Shown here: positions 9,486 to 22,949 of the stretch, in pieces
How positions within the stretch are numbered: the stretch's first letter is position 1
How the letters are laid out: the number at the start of each line of letters is the position of its first letter
Assembly: GCA_037367355.1 (NCBI GenBank)
Contig: JAVSCG010000032.1
Coordinates: 16,001-80,000, forward strand
DNA: 64,000 nucleotides
Direction of reading: 5' to 3'
Origin: Neoscytalidium dimidiatum
Taxonomy: Eukaryota > Ascomycota > Dothideomycetes > Botryosphaeriales > Botryosphaeriaceae
Made by a program: the position numbers and the translations under genes
The notes under the pieces: generated by a model
What the model saw: only the letters and a program-made list of their open reading frames with translations
Told to the model about the DNA's origin: nothing
Database searches by the model: none

Positions 9486-12400
9486 GTTCCTCGTAGTTAA
9501 GGTAAGAGATTAGTTCCTATAAGGGTTTCTACGGGTTCCCGGCGGAATCCGCTCCTTTCTATTTAATAAGGTACTTAAATTAACCGTCGATCTAGTCTCT
9601 ATCTAGGATTTTCTCTACGTCCTATTCTTTATCGGCGTTATCGGGGTATATTTTAAGTTCTAGGTTAGGTTCGGCGTTACTATATATAGGTTCGAGTAAA
9701 GAGATATAGAAAACTAGGTATATACCTACTTATTCTAGTAATCTAAGTTTAAAGAAAATAGGTAAAAGTTTTTTCTTAATTTAGTAGGGTCCGATTTTCT
9801 TATAGTCTAATTTATCGTTTAATTATATTATTTTAATATTTTTTCTAAGGAGCTAGACTTTATCCCCCTCCTTTAGGGGCGGCGACGTCTAGCGCCGTTT
9901 ATTATAGTATATAGCTATTCGATATATAGTAAATTTAATATCTCGGGCTAGTTCCTAGTATAGTTCGTATAGCTAGTCTACTCTAAGTATAGCTTTTTAG
10001 GCGAGTACTTCGCAGATCTAGGGTTCTCCGAAGATAGTAGAGTCGAATCCGTAGTTAGCGTAGAAGGGCGTAGTTTATATAGCTTCTATTAATATACTAT
10101 TATACGCGTATTAGGCTAATAGTAGGAGTTCGACCTAGTTATTTTATCTATAGTTTAGGTAGAATCTTAGGTACTATTCTAGTATCTAGTTAGTTCGTTC
10201 CGTTTATCTATTAGTTTACGGGTATACCGTTATTAATATCTTATATTTAGTTTCTAACTTATAGACTAGGGTTTACTAGAACTTAGCTCTAAATTGTAGG
10301 TCTCGGTTCGTAATTAGTTTCTTAGGCATCCTATAGTAGGCGAAGATATATCTAAGAAAGAGGTAGGCGTAGCCCTCTACTCCGATTTTCTTATTATAAG
10401 GGATAAAGTATGCCTATTTTATTAGACGGTCGACGATAAATAGGATAGTATTATATCGTACTTTAGTTACGGGGTCTACTAAATTTAGTAGGTCGGTAAT
10501 AAAATCTATTATAACCGATTTCTAGGGTTTAGTTAGTATTATAATAAGCTATAGTTATCCGTATAGTATATATCGTGCCGCCTTATTCTTTACGTATTCG
10601 TTATATTCCTAGATGACTTTCTCTACTATTTTCCTTATTTAGGGAAAGTAGAAGTATCTTATAAGCCGTTTTAAGGTTCTTATTCTTTCTAGGTATTCGT
10701 AAACTACGAACTCGTAGTATTTCTTTATTAGCCGTTTACGTAGGGGTATAGATACGTAGATTTTTCCGCGGAATAGTATATTACCTCTATAGTCTTAGAC
10801 TAGGTTAGAGTCGTTATATTCGGAGGTATCTATTCGTTAAAGTAGTTCTTAGAATAGCGGATTATTATTATATTTTCCTTAGATAATTTATTCCTAAGTA
10901 GCGGTATTATCTCCTTCCTCGTTTACTATTTCTTTCGTAGTTTCTCTAAGTGTTAGTATAGGTTCCTTATCCGGCGGTTCCTCTTCGTCCTCCGGCTCTT
11001 ACTCTAGTATTAGGTCTCGTAGAGGTTCGTCGTCGTCGATAGGGCTCCCTAGCCTTATAATAGGTGCTAGTATTCGTTCTTCCTAGGATACGTCGGATTC
11101 TTTAATAATTCGGGGGCGGTTAGAGCCTAACGTACCGTCGCTATTTTATCGTAGTACTACTAGTAATAGTTCTAGCTTTCCTTCTACGTAGTCGGCTCTA
11201 CGGCTAAGTACGTCGGCCTTACTATTTTTACTTTCTTTACGGTAGTAGATCTTAAAGTAGAAGGGGGCGAGTTATTCTACCTATTATACTTATCTTCTAT
11301 TTAATACCTTAGTAGTTATAAAGTATTCTAGATTCTTATAATCCGAATATACCGTGATTTCGTAGTTAGCTCCCTTAAGGTAGTATCGCTATTTCTTAAA
11401 TACGATAATAATTACGAGTAGTTCTTTATTATATATCTCGTAATTAAATTCCGTAGGCGATATTTTTTAGGAGTAATACGTAATAGGGTATAACCTTCCC
11501 TTATCGTCTGGCTAGCTAAGGGTGGCGCCGATAGTATAGTTAGATACGTCGGTTTCGAGGTAGAGTAGCTTATCGGGGTCGAATATAATTAGTACCGGTA
11601 CTTCTACGAAGGCCCTTTTAAGTTAGTTAAACGCCTCTTACTAGGGTTCCTTCTAGGCGAAGAGGGTATCCTTTCGGGTAAGTCGGATTAGTAGTTCGGC
11701 TATATATAAGTATCGTTCGATAAATCGTCGGTAGAAGTTAGTAAATTCTAAAAAGGCTTATATTTCTTTAACGTTCTTTAGTTCTAGCTACTTTAGAATA
11801 TCTTCTACCTTTTTTAGGTTTATAACTACCTTTCCTAGTTTAATAATAAAGCCTAGGAATTCTACCTTTTAGGTATAGAAGGTGTATTTTTCTAGTTTAA
11901 CGGAGAGGTTATATTCGAGTAGTTTTTAGAGGACTTTAGATATATATTTCTTATATTCTTTAAGGGTTTCTAAGTATATTAGAATATCGTCGAGGTAGAC
12001 TATATAGAATCGGTCTAGGTATTCCCGTAGAACGTAGTCAACGAGGGCTTAGAATATAGCAGGAGCGTTAGTAAGTTCGAAAGATATTACTAAGTACTTA
12101 TATAGGCCGTATCGAGTTCTAAATATAGTTTTCCATTTATATTCTTCCTTAATTCGGATAAGGTAGTACCTATTCCGTAGGTCTAGCTTAGTAAAGAACC
12201 GCGCTCCGGAGAGGCGATCCCTTAGTTCGTCGATACGAGGTAGAGGGTAGCGGTCTTTAATAGTAATATCGTTTAGGAATCTATAATCTATATAGAGGCG
12301 TAACTTACCTCCGGGCTTTAGTATAAAGAGGACGGGGAATCCTACTAAGAACTAAGAGGGTCGGATATATCCCTTCTTTAGTAATAAGTCTAAGTATTCC

Positions 12401-14498
12401 CTTATTACTTATAACTCCCTTTCCGATATTAGATATAAGGGTCTAAATCGGGGTTTAGTACCTAGTTTTAGGTTAATCTTATAGTCCTATAGTTTATATT
12501 CCGGTAGTACGTCTTTAATTTTTTCTCTAAAAATTTTCTTAAACCGGTAGTATTCCTTAGAAACGCTATTAAGGTATTATTCGTATATCCTAGTAGGGTT
12601 ATCTCCTTCTACGAGTATCGGGTAGTCTGGTTTTTCTCGTCTAGTAGTACTAATCTATTAAGTTCTTTCCTTATTCGTAGTAGTAGGGCGATACTATATT
12701 ATTCTAATTACTTACTCCTTCTTTCGGATCCTTTCTAGCGTAGCTTTCGAAATTAGGCTTACGTAGGTAATCGGTTCGGTTATAGTACGTGGTTTCTATT
12801 CTAGTTCTTAATTTCGTTCTCTAGACTTAAGGGTGATTCCTCTATTATTCTAATCGTATTATATTTTCTATTTCTTTTACTAAGGAATGCCTAGAATAAT
12901 ATTATACTTAGGGATCCTAGTAACGTCTAGATAGATACGTTCTCTATGGTTTTTATATTCGAGGGTTAGTTTTAGGGTTTCGATAATTACCTTTCTATCT
13001 CTAAAGGAGCTAGGGAATCTATTAACGGTTCTTAGCTAATATAGTTAGTCCTTTTCTCTAGATTTTAGATTGGCTTTTTCTATAAATCGGTTTAAGACGT
13101 AGTTTCCTTATAATTCGGAGTCGATAAGGGTAAGCGCTCGTCGTCTATTAATCCTTATTATAATAACCTAGTAGTTCCCGTATTCTACGGAATCCCCCGC
13201 TTTCTAGTAGGTGTCCTATAGTTTTCCGGTCGATACTACTATGTCCTATAGGGTAGGAAGCTCGCCTACTATAGCCCTAGTTTAGTAGGCGTTTCTAGTT
13301 TTTAGGTAGTACCATTAATATTCTTAGCCTCCTAGTAAATAGGGTAGGCCTTAATACTATAAGTAGACTAGTAGATAGTATTATAGTTAGAGGTCTTAGG
13401 TCGTCCTTTAGTAGCCGAGGTAGTTTTCTTATCGTTAGTCCGCTAGTTACTAGTTTATTTATCTAGGTAGTTTCTACTAATATATCCGTACTTTCTATAG
13501 TAAAAGTAAAGGCCCTTTTCGCGCCGTCTTTATTCTTCCTCCGGCGCTAGCCGAGGGTTTCGTCGTTAGTTAGTATCTAAGTCTATAGGGTCCCCTAGAG
13601 GTAGGTTATTTTAGGGTTACGAGGTATTAGCCAAGTATCGAGTTTAGCCTATTTCTTATCTAAAGTTAAATAGTTATTAGTCGACTTAGATAGCCGTATT
13701 AATAGTCTCGCTAAGGTCCCTAGATAATCCTATACGGGCGAATTCGGCCTTTATATTATGCTTTAGCCCTTTATAAAAGATATATTTAAGGGATTAGTCG
13801 TTCTAATTAAGGTAGGAGGCGAGTATACGGAATTCCGTAACGTATTCTAAGACTAATCGAGTTTATCGGAGGTCCTAAATTCGAAGGGCGGCCTCCTACT
13901 CCTCGTTTTTACTACTAAAGGCTTACCTAATTACGTTGGCGAAGCGATTATAGTTAGCGAATAGGCTACTAGTTTCCGTACGTAGGATAGCCGAGCGGAA
14001 GTCCTTTCGATAGGGTTTAAACTATCGTACTACGTTATCTCGGAGGTAGGTTCCTACGAAGCGGACTCTTTCCTTATTATCCTTAAATAACGTTTTATAG
14101 AACTCGAAGTAGTTTTCTAACTAGGCTAGGAAATCGTTAAGTTTACGCCAATCTCTATCGTAGATATTAGGGGTCTTAATCTTTAGCTTAGTGTCGTATC
14201 GGGTCGGTTCCGGTATCGCGGGGGTAGCTAGTATAGAAGGCTATATAGTACGGTTAACGGTAAAGGCTTATCCTTAAATAAAGTACTCTAGAAGGACTTA
14301 ACTATAGTTATCGCTAGCGTCTTTTAGTACTCTAGATCCGTTAATTACTCGACTTAAGAAGGCTATACCCGAGGAATACGCTTTCGAAATAAGTAGTCTT
14401 ATATTAAGGGCTAGGTTTTTAGGAATTAAGGGACGGATTAACTAAAGCTAATTCTCCTCCGTCGAGAGGTTATTCCTAATTTCGGTCTAGGATATTAT
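9392..14498 (-). pseudogene. Gag-pol relic of RIPed A (v1)
   Basis: Complete but RIP-killed gag-pol. The gag start aligns at 14498 (ATG is now ATA). The RT box is at 11986-11997 (YLDD retained), and pol ends at 9392-9394 (TGA now TAA). Order from the right: gag, protease, RT, RNase H, integrase, chromodomain (about 9500-9680). Stops are nearly all TAA or TAG at former CAA, CAG or TGG codons. The last 94 bp of pol overlap the 3' end of the antisense ORF on the plus strand. Confidence 0.88.
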
Positions 14499-14554
14499 AG
14501 TTAGTAGTTTTTAGGGTAGGTTTACCTCCGGTGCCTATAAAAAGGTAGTTAAAG

Positions 14555-14938
14555 TATTACGCCGGGACTCTTTCTAGGGGGGTCGGGGCGCGTCGTTAGA
14601 TAGCTTAGGCTTTCTAGGGCCGATATAGTAGTAGGTAGGGGAGGTTCATTTAATAGTAGGGTAGAAATTAATTAATAAGTTAACTACGAGGGTTCTAACT
14701 ACGCTAAATAAGTGTAGTTTATATATAGTAAGTAATCGGTACGATTAGTAGTAATCTATAATATTAACCTACTAATTAATACTAATTAGTGGTCCGAGCT
14801 CTACTAAGCGAGTATACGGTGGTTTAGCGTATTAGTATCGGTAGGTATTCTACCGAGTAAGCCCCGAGTTAGTTACGTAGGCGGTAAGTAGTTGTAGGGT
14901 TTCGTTATCCGCCTTTTCTAGGCGACTATACCGTAATA
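14555..14938 (-). repeat. 5' LTR of RIPed A (v1)
   Basis: Partner of 8373-8756, same length and v1 U3. The two LTRs differ at scattered RIP sites, so RIP hit them independently. The leader next to it (14530-14554, minus strand) reads CTTTAACTACC, the RIPed form of the motif seen at the same place in the left copy. Confidence 0.93.
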
Positions 14939-14943
14939 CTATT

Positions 14944-17900
14944 AGTAAAAGAAGGATATTACGTTAACGACTATAATATATCGATACCCTCGTATCGCGT
15001 TAATAATATTATTCTAACTTAGAACTAGATACGAGTTCTTCTACGAAATTCTATTAAGGCCGCGGATATCTACTACTACTCTAAGCTTCTCTATCTAGAC
15101 GTTATTTTTTCTAATCTATCTCTATACTACGAAGACTAGAAAGCCGAAGACGATATATTTTCTTATCTAGCTTAACTTTTCTTAGTCGTAAAGCTTATCG
15201 AAGACTTTATTAATAATCCCTCTCTTTTTTACTAATAGTAGATAAATCTTCGTAGCTAACTTCGTTAATTCGCTCTAGTTCTCTTTTAGCGGTATTTCTA
15301 TATAATCTTCGATAGAAATTTTTACGGCTAAAGGTTTATTCTTCTATAGATTAGAATAGCGATTTACTACCTCTACTAGGGCTTATATAGTTTCCTCGTC
15401 GCTATAGACTATAACGCTATTATCTAGTATAGTTTCTATTAACGGATTAATATTATCGGCGTTTAAGCCTACTAGTATATAATCGTCGCTATCGATTTAT
15501 ACTAAGCGTAATACCTCGATATTATATAGATAACCTAGTAGGTAGTATTTTAGAATCGTAATAGACTCGTCTAAGTTATTACGTATCTATACGGCCTCTA
15601 AGTTCTAATCTATTATATATATATAGGTTATTATTCTAATCTTACCGTCTTCTTACTTCTTAGAGATAAATTCGAAATCTCTTCCTTCTAATAAGACCTT
15701 TATAAATTAAATCTTTACCGGTATAATCGACTTTACTAATAGAACTATATCGCGTTTCGCTCTAGCTTTTACGCCGTTTATTACTTATTTAGAGCGTATT
15801 CTAGTTTCTATTAGTATTCTAGTATCTTAGTAGGTTATAACCTTAATCGTTTATTCTAGTACGTCTAGTATTATTCTAATAGGTCTTATAATATCTATTT
15901 ATACTAGAATCGTTCTTTAATAATCTTTAACTAGGTAAATTTCTTAAATAAACGAAATCTAGATTTAGGCGCCTTTAGACTAAGCTCTAAATCTAAATCT
16001 TAGTAGAATATACTCTTTATAGTATATTAGTTCTCCGTTAATTCTAGCTACTAAAATTAGATTCTTTATTTATATTAGCTAGAAGCTACTAATTCCGGCT
16101 TTACTTAGTAAAGATCGATCTAAGATTAATATACGATAGCCTAAATCTATTATAACCTCTATCTCTTTAATACTATCCCCGAGTCTAGCTTTAGCCGTCG
16201 AGAAATTCTAATTTCTAAACGCTACTTCTAGGAAGATTTCTAGTATTATATTCGAATATATTATAATTTCTGGGTCTTATAGTACTTCTTCTAACGGAGG
16301 AATAGCGGCTAATTATATCGTCTTTTAAATTACTAGATTAACTAACCTAGTGGTTAGCTTCTTTATCTTCTTACCTTTACTATACTCCTCCTAAATATAG
16401 AAGTATAGCTTATTTCTTAACGGCTAGATAGTTACGTAATTCTAATACTAATAAATCCCGTTTTAGGACTTACTAGATAGTATTACTCGTATAGTAAGTC
16501 TCGTTTCTTAACTTTCTTAGTTATCCGACTAAAGATTATTTAATACGACTACTAGTCTATTAAATATCGTTTGTAGAAAGTAGTTTCGAGTTACCGAGTT
16601 ATTCGATTCGTCGCTAGATAGCGTACTCTCGCTCTTAGAAATAGAGAAGTCGGTCTTCTTTCGATCTAACTCCTTCTAGCTTTCTTAATCGATATCCGTA
16701 TAATAAGCGTATAGCTTCTCTTTCTTTTACTTATCGCGGTCTCGATCGTAGTTCCTTTCTTAGTTACGCTTTTTATAATAATCTAAATTACGATCTCTAT
16801 CTCGTTCGCGACTTCTATTCCGCTTATATTTATAGCTCTTACTACGTTCGCGATCTTTACTCCGCTAGCGATTAGAGTTACCGTAACGTCGATTCTTCTA
16901 GTAACGATCGATACGCTTCCTATTATTACGGGAATTATACTTACGATTCTATCTCGAAGAGCCTATATTAGCGTACTTTATCTTATAGTCCTCGTTCCTT
17001 ATTAGATTCTACTAGGTTAAAGCTCGTTTCTCGGCTCTCTTAATATATCTCTCTATCGTTATTTTAGACGAGGGAGGTCTTAGGTCTCTACGTAGTTAAA
17101 CGTAGATTCTCTCGTACGCTTATAATAATTAGCCTTATATTAAGAAGATATCGATATCTTTCGCTAGTCGTATATATTCCGCGATAAATTATCCGACGGA
17201 TTAACTTTTATATACTTCCTAGAATCCGTACTTTTTTCGCTATAATTCGCGCTATACTTAGCTTGGGCTCTTTTTAAATCTTCGAAGTATTTTCTTCGAC
17301 TAACGGTCGACGCGTTTTCCGTCTTATAGCTATTTATAGTCGCTACTCGTAAGCTAGCTAATATACTAGGCTTATATTATATCTTTTAGGCACTTATATA
17401 AATTCCTTTGAATAATATTGTTACGGGTAGCTATTATTTCGTATTTAGTAGCTTCTACGAATTAGCGGATACTTTAGTAATAGAACTTTCCGCTTCGAAT
17501 TACTATTTCTTTATCGGCTTCGTTATCTTTTAGCTTTAGATCCGGGTTAAAAAAACCTAGCTCTTCTAGCTTAAATTTCTATTATCGAGTTTCTTCGTCT
17601 AACGACGACTCGTCATCGAAAGAGAAGATTAAAGAACCTCTACGCTAGATATACCTCTTACGTTTCGCTTTACGCGGGCGTCTATCGTCTTCTAAGAAAG
17701 AGTTAAGTTAAGTTATCTTTCTATATTTTTTCTTCTTCTTTCTCTTCTTCTTTCGTATACTATTCTTAGCCTCTATATCCGACGAACTTAAGGTAGAGCT
17801 TAAACTCGAATTAGGATCGTCGTTCGAATTCTAAGTTACTAGACTAAGTTAGTTTTCTTTATTCTAGAAAGTATTATCTTCTTTATATTAATCCTAGCTT

Positions 17901-19204
17901 TACTCTATTATACCGCGTTACGAGGCTAAGTTCTATAGCGTAGAGAAATCCGCGTATACTTCTCTATCTCGACGTTTCGAGTTTATAATCTCTTCGTTAA
18001 CTATCTTCTAAATTATCTTCTATACGTCGTATTTCTATTACGGGTTTACGCGTATTTAGGTAGGTTAGACTTATAGTTATATAGTTAGATTAGAAACTTT
18101 TATCTTCTAGACCGCTAGATTAGAGTCTTCCTCTACTAACTATATTATTATCTATCGGAGCTTCGCGATTAGGTAGTTAACTTCGTCTTAGGTATATAGC
18201 CGGATATTTCTAGACTATACTTCGCGTTCTATTAACTTATATACTTCGTTATCTAAATCGTTATTTCTATAACTTAGTTCTACTTTAGCTAGACCTTATA
18301 TAGTAGATTCTTTAGCTTTTAGGGCTATCTCTAAGGGTTAGAATAGAGCTACTAGTCTAATACCTTTCTAGTTTCTTAACCGAGCGGATATAGGTACTAG
18401 TAGGTATCTTAGTTAAATAACTTTAAGATCGTCTTCTAGGTCTAACGAATATATTAACGAGGATAAAGTTATTATAATTAGGTCCCGAAAGCTCTACTTT
18501 TATATCCCGGATAGTAAATTCTACTCTAATTTATCTACTATTTAACTATTAGATTCGGTTAGGTTTACCGTTAAGACGAGAAACTAATTACTAGGAGATA
18601 ACGAGTTAGATAGTTCGACTAGTAGATTCGGCTAGAATCCGTAGTTACGTAGAGAAATTCTAGGCTTTAGGTTCTCTAAATTCTAGTTCTCGTTCTTACG
18701 GTCGTATTCCTTAAAACGCTACTCGAATACTAGACTCTTACGAATACCGGTCTCCTCTAATTAAATAGCGAACTTACGTACGGCTTATAATACTAGTTCC
18801 TTAATATTCGTTTTAATATACTAATTTAGCGGGTACTAATACGAGTACTTAGTAGCCGCTCTTAAATTACGAGTCTCTCTTTCCGACTCTACGATTTCGT
18901 AGGGTCTAGATTTAGAATAAAGGCTAATAGTAGCTTTTACTAATAGTACTACTTTACTAACTAGCGCCGCGATTACTTTCCGATTTTTTTAACTTTCGTT
19001 ATAGAAGGCGGAAAAGTAATACGCGGTTCGCTAAATCGTTTTCGGAACTTTTAGAAGACGATCTAGCGTTACGACTAGTTATTTCGATACTACTTAAAAT
19101 CTATTTTATTAATAGGTTTCGAGAAGAAGCGCTTATTAGCGGCGCTACTCTCTACGCCTTCTATTCTTAGCTAGCTTCGCAATTCGCGAGCTATTAAAGG
19201 TTGT
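14944..19204 (-). pseudogene. Element C, 5' part: gag, protease, RT start
   Basis: Continues element C on the other side of the A insertion. 14944-15010 encodes an RT block reading IRGYRYIIVVNVISFFY, which joins the part left of 8372. Rightward are the protease/RT spacer and a long gag. At about 16690-16960 gag has a striking basic segment rich in Arg, Asp, Ser and Lys (RSRERDRDRN, YDRDRDK). Further right is an acidic region at about 17580-17640 (Asp/Glu/Ser-rich). I could not place the protease motif or the gag start. RIP stops throughout. Confidence 0.65.
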
Positions 19205-19430
19205 TTTCCCTATATATAAGACTACTAAAGAGATAAATTTCTTATAGAGAAAAGGAGAATCTCTTATACGTTCTAAGTATATACTTTAATCTCTAATCTC
19301 TTATACTTTAGGTCGCCGTATCTTAGTATAGCGTTAAGGGGTTCGTCTCGAACGCTTAATTAGTAGAGGTTTACGAGCTACGAAAGCGAATCTAGCTCGC
19401 TAAAGATATACGGGTTCGCGCTATTCGCGA
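19205..19430. other. Unassigned RIPed DNA, possibly 5' end of element C
   Basis: Between the recognisable gag of element C and the B LTR fragment. It may be the C leader or LTR, but I see no matching second LTR in the window and no coding signal. Confidence 0.4.
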
Positions 19431-19865
19431 GAATTCTTACGATTAAGTTAATCTAAATAGATCGTAATACTATTATATAACGCGAGCGCTTAGACCTATT
19501 TTCTAGTTTCCGACTTCTAATAGTATTAGCGGACGATACTACTACTATACTCTTGTCCTATAGTATCTACTCTTATCGGCTTTCTATTTCTTACTCGTAT
19601 AGTTCTTTATCTTCTATAAACTTTCTATTAAACTATATTTTCTTCTTAGTCGCTATATTCGTAGGCGTTCTTTCTATACGGGCGGTTATTATTATCTACT
19701 AGTATTTTTGTACGCGCTGTTATCTCGTATTTCTAGTCTTCTCGTATAGAACTAAGAGGTACGGCTCTACTATACGTAGGGTTCTTAGAGTCTTACGGCT
19801 TATTTTCCTATATAGACTTATATCTTTTATAGCTATAAAGCCCGTATATTCTAGAGTTTATAATA
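19431..19865 (-). repeat. Family B LTR fragment (U3 side)
   Basis: Homologous to 38880-39310 of the long B LTR. It ends GAGTTTATAATA, followed at once by a polypurine tract (CTATCCCCCTTTTT on the plus strand, 19866-19879), so it is the 3' LTR of a minus-strand B element. Its U5 side is missing; the left edge is approximate. Confidence 0.75.
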
Positions 19866-20118
19866 CTATCCCCCTTTTTAGAGATTTTTAGCCTAAAGAT
19901 TTATTCGTTTCGTCTATATTTTACTTTCTTTCTTTCTATTTATTTTTTTTCTTTCCGTAAGTTCTCTACTATACCTCCGAAACGTAAACGTAATTTATAG
20001 AAGGCTAAGCGTAAGTCTTTAGATACGAAGATTAACTTATTAGATATTATAATATCTATACTCTATTCGTAGTATTTATTACTAAATACTCGTTAGAGGA
20101 TAGAGAAGTTAGAAGTAG
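19866..20118 (-). mobile_element. 3' end of a family B element, cut by A
   Basis: PPT and following internal DNA of a minus-strand B element, homologous to 46829-46875 plus 54599-54800. On the plus strand it holds the start of the B antisense ORF (ATA at 19971, then Pro-Pro-Lys-Arg-Lys-Arg). It is cut at 20118 by the A element. The RIPed remnant of the PPT-proximal hairpin is at about 19884-19900. Confidence 0.75.
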
Positions 20119-20503
20119 TATTACGGTATAGTCGCCTAGAAAAGGTAGATAACGAAATCCTACGACTACTTACCGCCTACGTAACTAACTCGGGGCTTAC
20201 TCGGTAGAATACCTACCGACACTAATACGCTAAACTACCGTATACTCGCTTAATAGAGCTCGGACTACTAATTAGTATTAATTAGTAGGTTAATATTATA
20301 GATTACTACTAATCGCACCGATTACTTACTATATATAGACTATACTTATTTAGCGTAGTTAGGACCCTCGTAGTTAACTTATTAATTAATTCCTACCCTA
20401 CTATTAAATAAACCTCCCCTACCTACTACTATATCGGCCTCTAAAAAGCCTAAGCTATCTAACGACGCGCCCCGACCCCCTTAGAAAGAGTCCCGGCGTA
20501 ATA
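20119..20503 (+). repeat. 5' LTR of plus-strand A (v1)
   Basis: RIPed LTR that starts TATTACGGTATAG and ends CGGCGTAATA. It is the reverse complement of the 59626 type. Its left flank, 15 bp at 20104-20118, belongs to the antisense ORF of element B and recurs at 31170-31184. Confidence 0.92.
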
Positions 20504-22738
20504 CTTTAACTACCTTTTTATAGGTACCGAAGGTAAACCTACTCTAAAAACTACTAACTATAATATCCTAGACCGAAATTAGAAATAACCTTTCGACGGA
20601 GGAGGATTAGCTTTAGTTAATCCGTCCCTTAATCCCTAGAAACCTAGCCCTTAATATAAGACTACTTATTTCGGAAGCGTATTCCTCGGGTATAGCCTTC
20701 TTAAGTCGAGTAATTAACGGACCTAGAGTACTAGAAGACGCTAGCGATAACTACGGTTAAGTCTTTCTAGAGTACTTTATTTAAGGATAAGCCTTTACCG
20801 TTAACCGTACTATATAGCCTTCTATACTAGCTACCCCCGCGATACCGAAACCGACCCGATACGATACTAAGCTAAAGATTAAGACCCCCGATATCTACGA
20901 TAGAGATTAGCGTAAACTTAACGATTTCCTAGCCTAGTTAGAAAACTACTTCGAGTTCTATAAAACGTTATTTAAGGATAATAAGGAAAGAGTCCGCTTC
21001 GTAGGAACCTACCTCCGAGATAACGTAGTACGATAGTTTAAACCCTATCGAAAGGACTTCCGCTCGGCTATCCTACGTACGGAAACTAGTAGCCTATTCG
21101 CTAACTATAATCGCTTCGCCAACGTAATTAGGTAAGCCTTTAGTAGTAAAAACGAGGAGTAGGAGGCCGCCCTTCGAATTTAGGACCTCCGATAAACTCG
21201 ATTAGTCTTAGAATACGTTACGGAATTCCGTATACTCGCCTCCTACCTTAATTAGAACGACTAATCCCTTAAATATATCTTTTATAAAGGGCTAAAGCAT
21301 AATATAAAGGCCGAATTCGCCCGTATAGGATTATCTAGGGACCTTAGCGAGACTATTAATACGGCTATCTAAGTCGACTAATAACTATTTAACTTTAGAT
21401 AAGAAATAGGCTAAACTCGATACTTGGCTAATACCTCGTAACCCTAAAATAACCTACCTCTAGGGGACCCTATAGACTTAGATACTAACTAACGACGAAA
21501 CCCTCGGCTAGCGCCGGAGGAAGAATAAAGACGGCGCGAAAAGGGCCTTTACTTTTACTATAGAAAGTACGGATATATTAGTAGAAACTACCTAGATAAA
21601 TAAACTAGTAACTAGCGGACTAACGATAAGAAAACTACCTCGGCTACTAAAGGACGACCTAAGACCTCTAACTATAATACTATCTACTAGTCTACTTATA
21701 GTATTAAGGCCTACCCTATTTACTAGGAGGCTAAGAATATTAGCGGGTACTACCTAAAAAACTAGAAACGCCTACTAAACTAGGGCTATAGTAGGCGAGC
21801 TTCCTACCCTATAGGACTATAGTAGTATCGACCGGAAAAACTATAGGACACCTACTAGAAAGCGAGGGGGATTCCGTAGAATACGGGAACTACTAGGTTA
21901 TTATAATAAGGATTAATAGACGACGAGCGCTTACCCTTATCGACTCCGTATTATAAGGAAACTACGTCTTAAACCGATTTATAGAAAAAGCCAATCTAAA
22001 ATCTAGAGAAAAGGACTAACTATATTAGCTAAGAACCGTTAATAGATTCCCTAGCTCCTTTAGAGATAGAAAGGTAATTATCGAAACCCTAAAACTAACC
22101 CTCGAATATAAAAACCATAGAGAACGTATCTATCTAGACGTTACTAGGATCCCTAAGTATAATATTATTCTAGGCATTCCTTAGTAAAAGAAATAGAAAA
22201 TATAATACGATTAGAATAATAGAGGAATCACCCTTAAGTCTAGAGAACGAAATTAAGAACTAGAATAGAAACCACGTACTATAACCGAACCGATTACCTA
22301 CGTAAGCCTAATTTCGAAAGCTACGCTAGAAAGGATCCGAAAGAAGGAGTAAGTAATTAGAATAATATAGTATCGCCCTACTACTACGAATAAGGAAAGA
22401 ACTTAATAGATTAGTACTACTAGACGAGAAAAACCAGACTACCCGATACTCGTAGAAGGAGATAACCCTACTAGGATATACGAATAATACCTTAATAGCG
22501 TTTCTAAGGAATACTACCGGTTTAAAGAAATTTTTAGAGAAAAAATTAAAGACGTACTACCGGAATACAAACTATAGGACTATAAGATTAACCTAAAACT
22601 AGGCACCGAACCCCGATTTAGACCCTTATACCTAATATCGGAAAGGAAGTTATAAGTAATAAGGGAACACTTAGACTTATTACTAAAGAAGGGATATATC
22701 CGACCCTCTTAGTCCTTAGTAGGATTCCCTATCCTCTT
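20119..22738 (+). mobile_element. RIPed A (v1), 5' part, plus strand
   Basis: 5' LTR at 20119-20503 (385 bp, v1 U3) with left flank AGTAG. Gag runs from ATA at 20560 to TAG at 21763-21765. The slippery AAAAAAC is at 21756-21762, and pol in the -1 frame covers the protease (RRALTLIDS) and the RT entry. It stops at 22738 inside the codons for FPVLF, where the LINE tail begins. The remainder of this copy is not seen. Confidence 0.9.
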
Positions 22739-22757
22739 ATTTATTTATTTATTTATT
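22739..22757 (-). repeat. 3' tail of the LINE, (AAAT)n
   Basis: About four to five ATTT units on the plus strand, directly after the broken A pol. A short A-rich repeat tail is the expected 3' end of a LINE and fixes its orientation. Confidence 0.8.
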
Positions 22758-22949
22758 CGTTTAACGTCCTTATATAAGCTAAGCTTATAAAAGACGGCTA
22801 GTCTACTAACGTATCTAGTCCGGTATTTCGACCGGGGTTTTTATTCGGGTTTTCTTCGGGAAGGAGTCTAGAAATAGTAGGGGCTAAGCCGGTGCTTTTT
22901 TAGAAAGAAATAGGAAAGTAAGTAGGGAGATAAGAAGAGATAGAGGATA

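Larger units (their letters stand above)
8373..14938 (-). mobile_element. Complete RIPed chromovirus A (v1)
   Basis: Full-length element, 6566 bp: 3' LTR 8373-8756, PPT, internal region, 5' LTR 14555-14938. It is flanked by the 5-bp target duplication CTATT (8368-8372 and 14939-14943) and inserted in the RT gene of element C. It aligns base for base with the un-RIPed right copy, and nearly all differences are CpA to TpA or TpG to TpA. It is the best reference for the unbroken length of A genes, because it keeps frames that the un-RIPed edge copies have lost. Confidence 0.95.

Noticed and set aside
22739..22757. Microsatellite of ATTT units
   Set aside because: Best explained as the 3' tail of the LINE, not an independent microsatellite.
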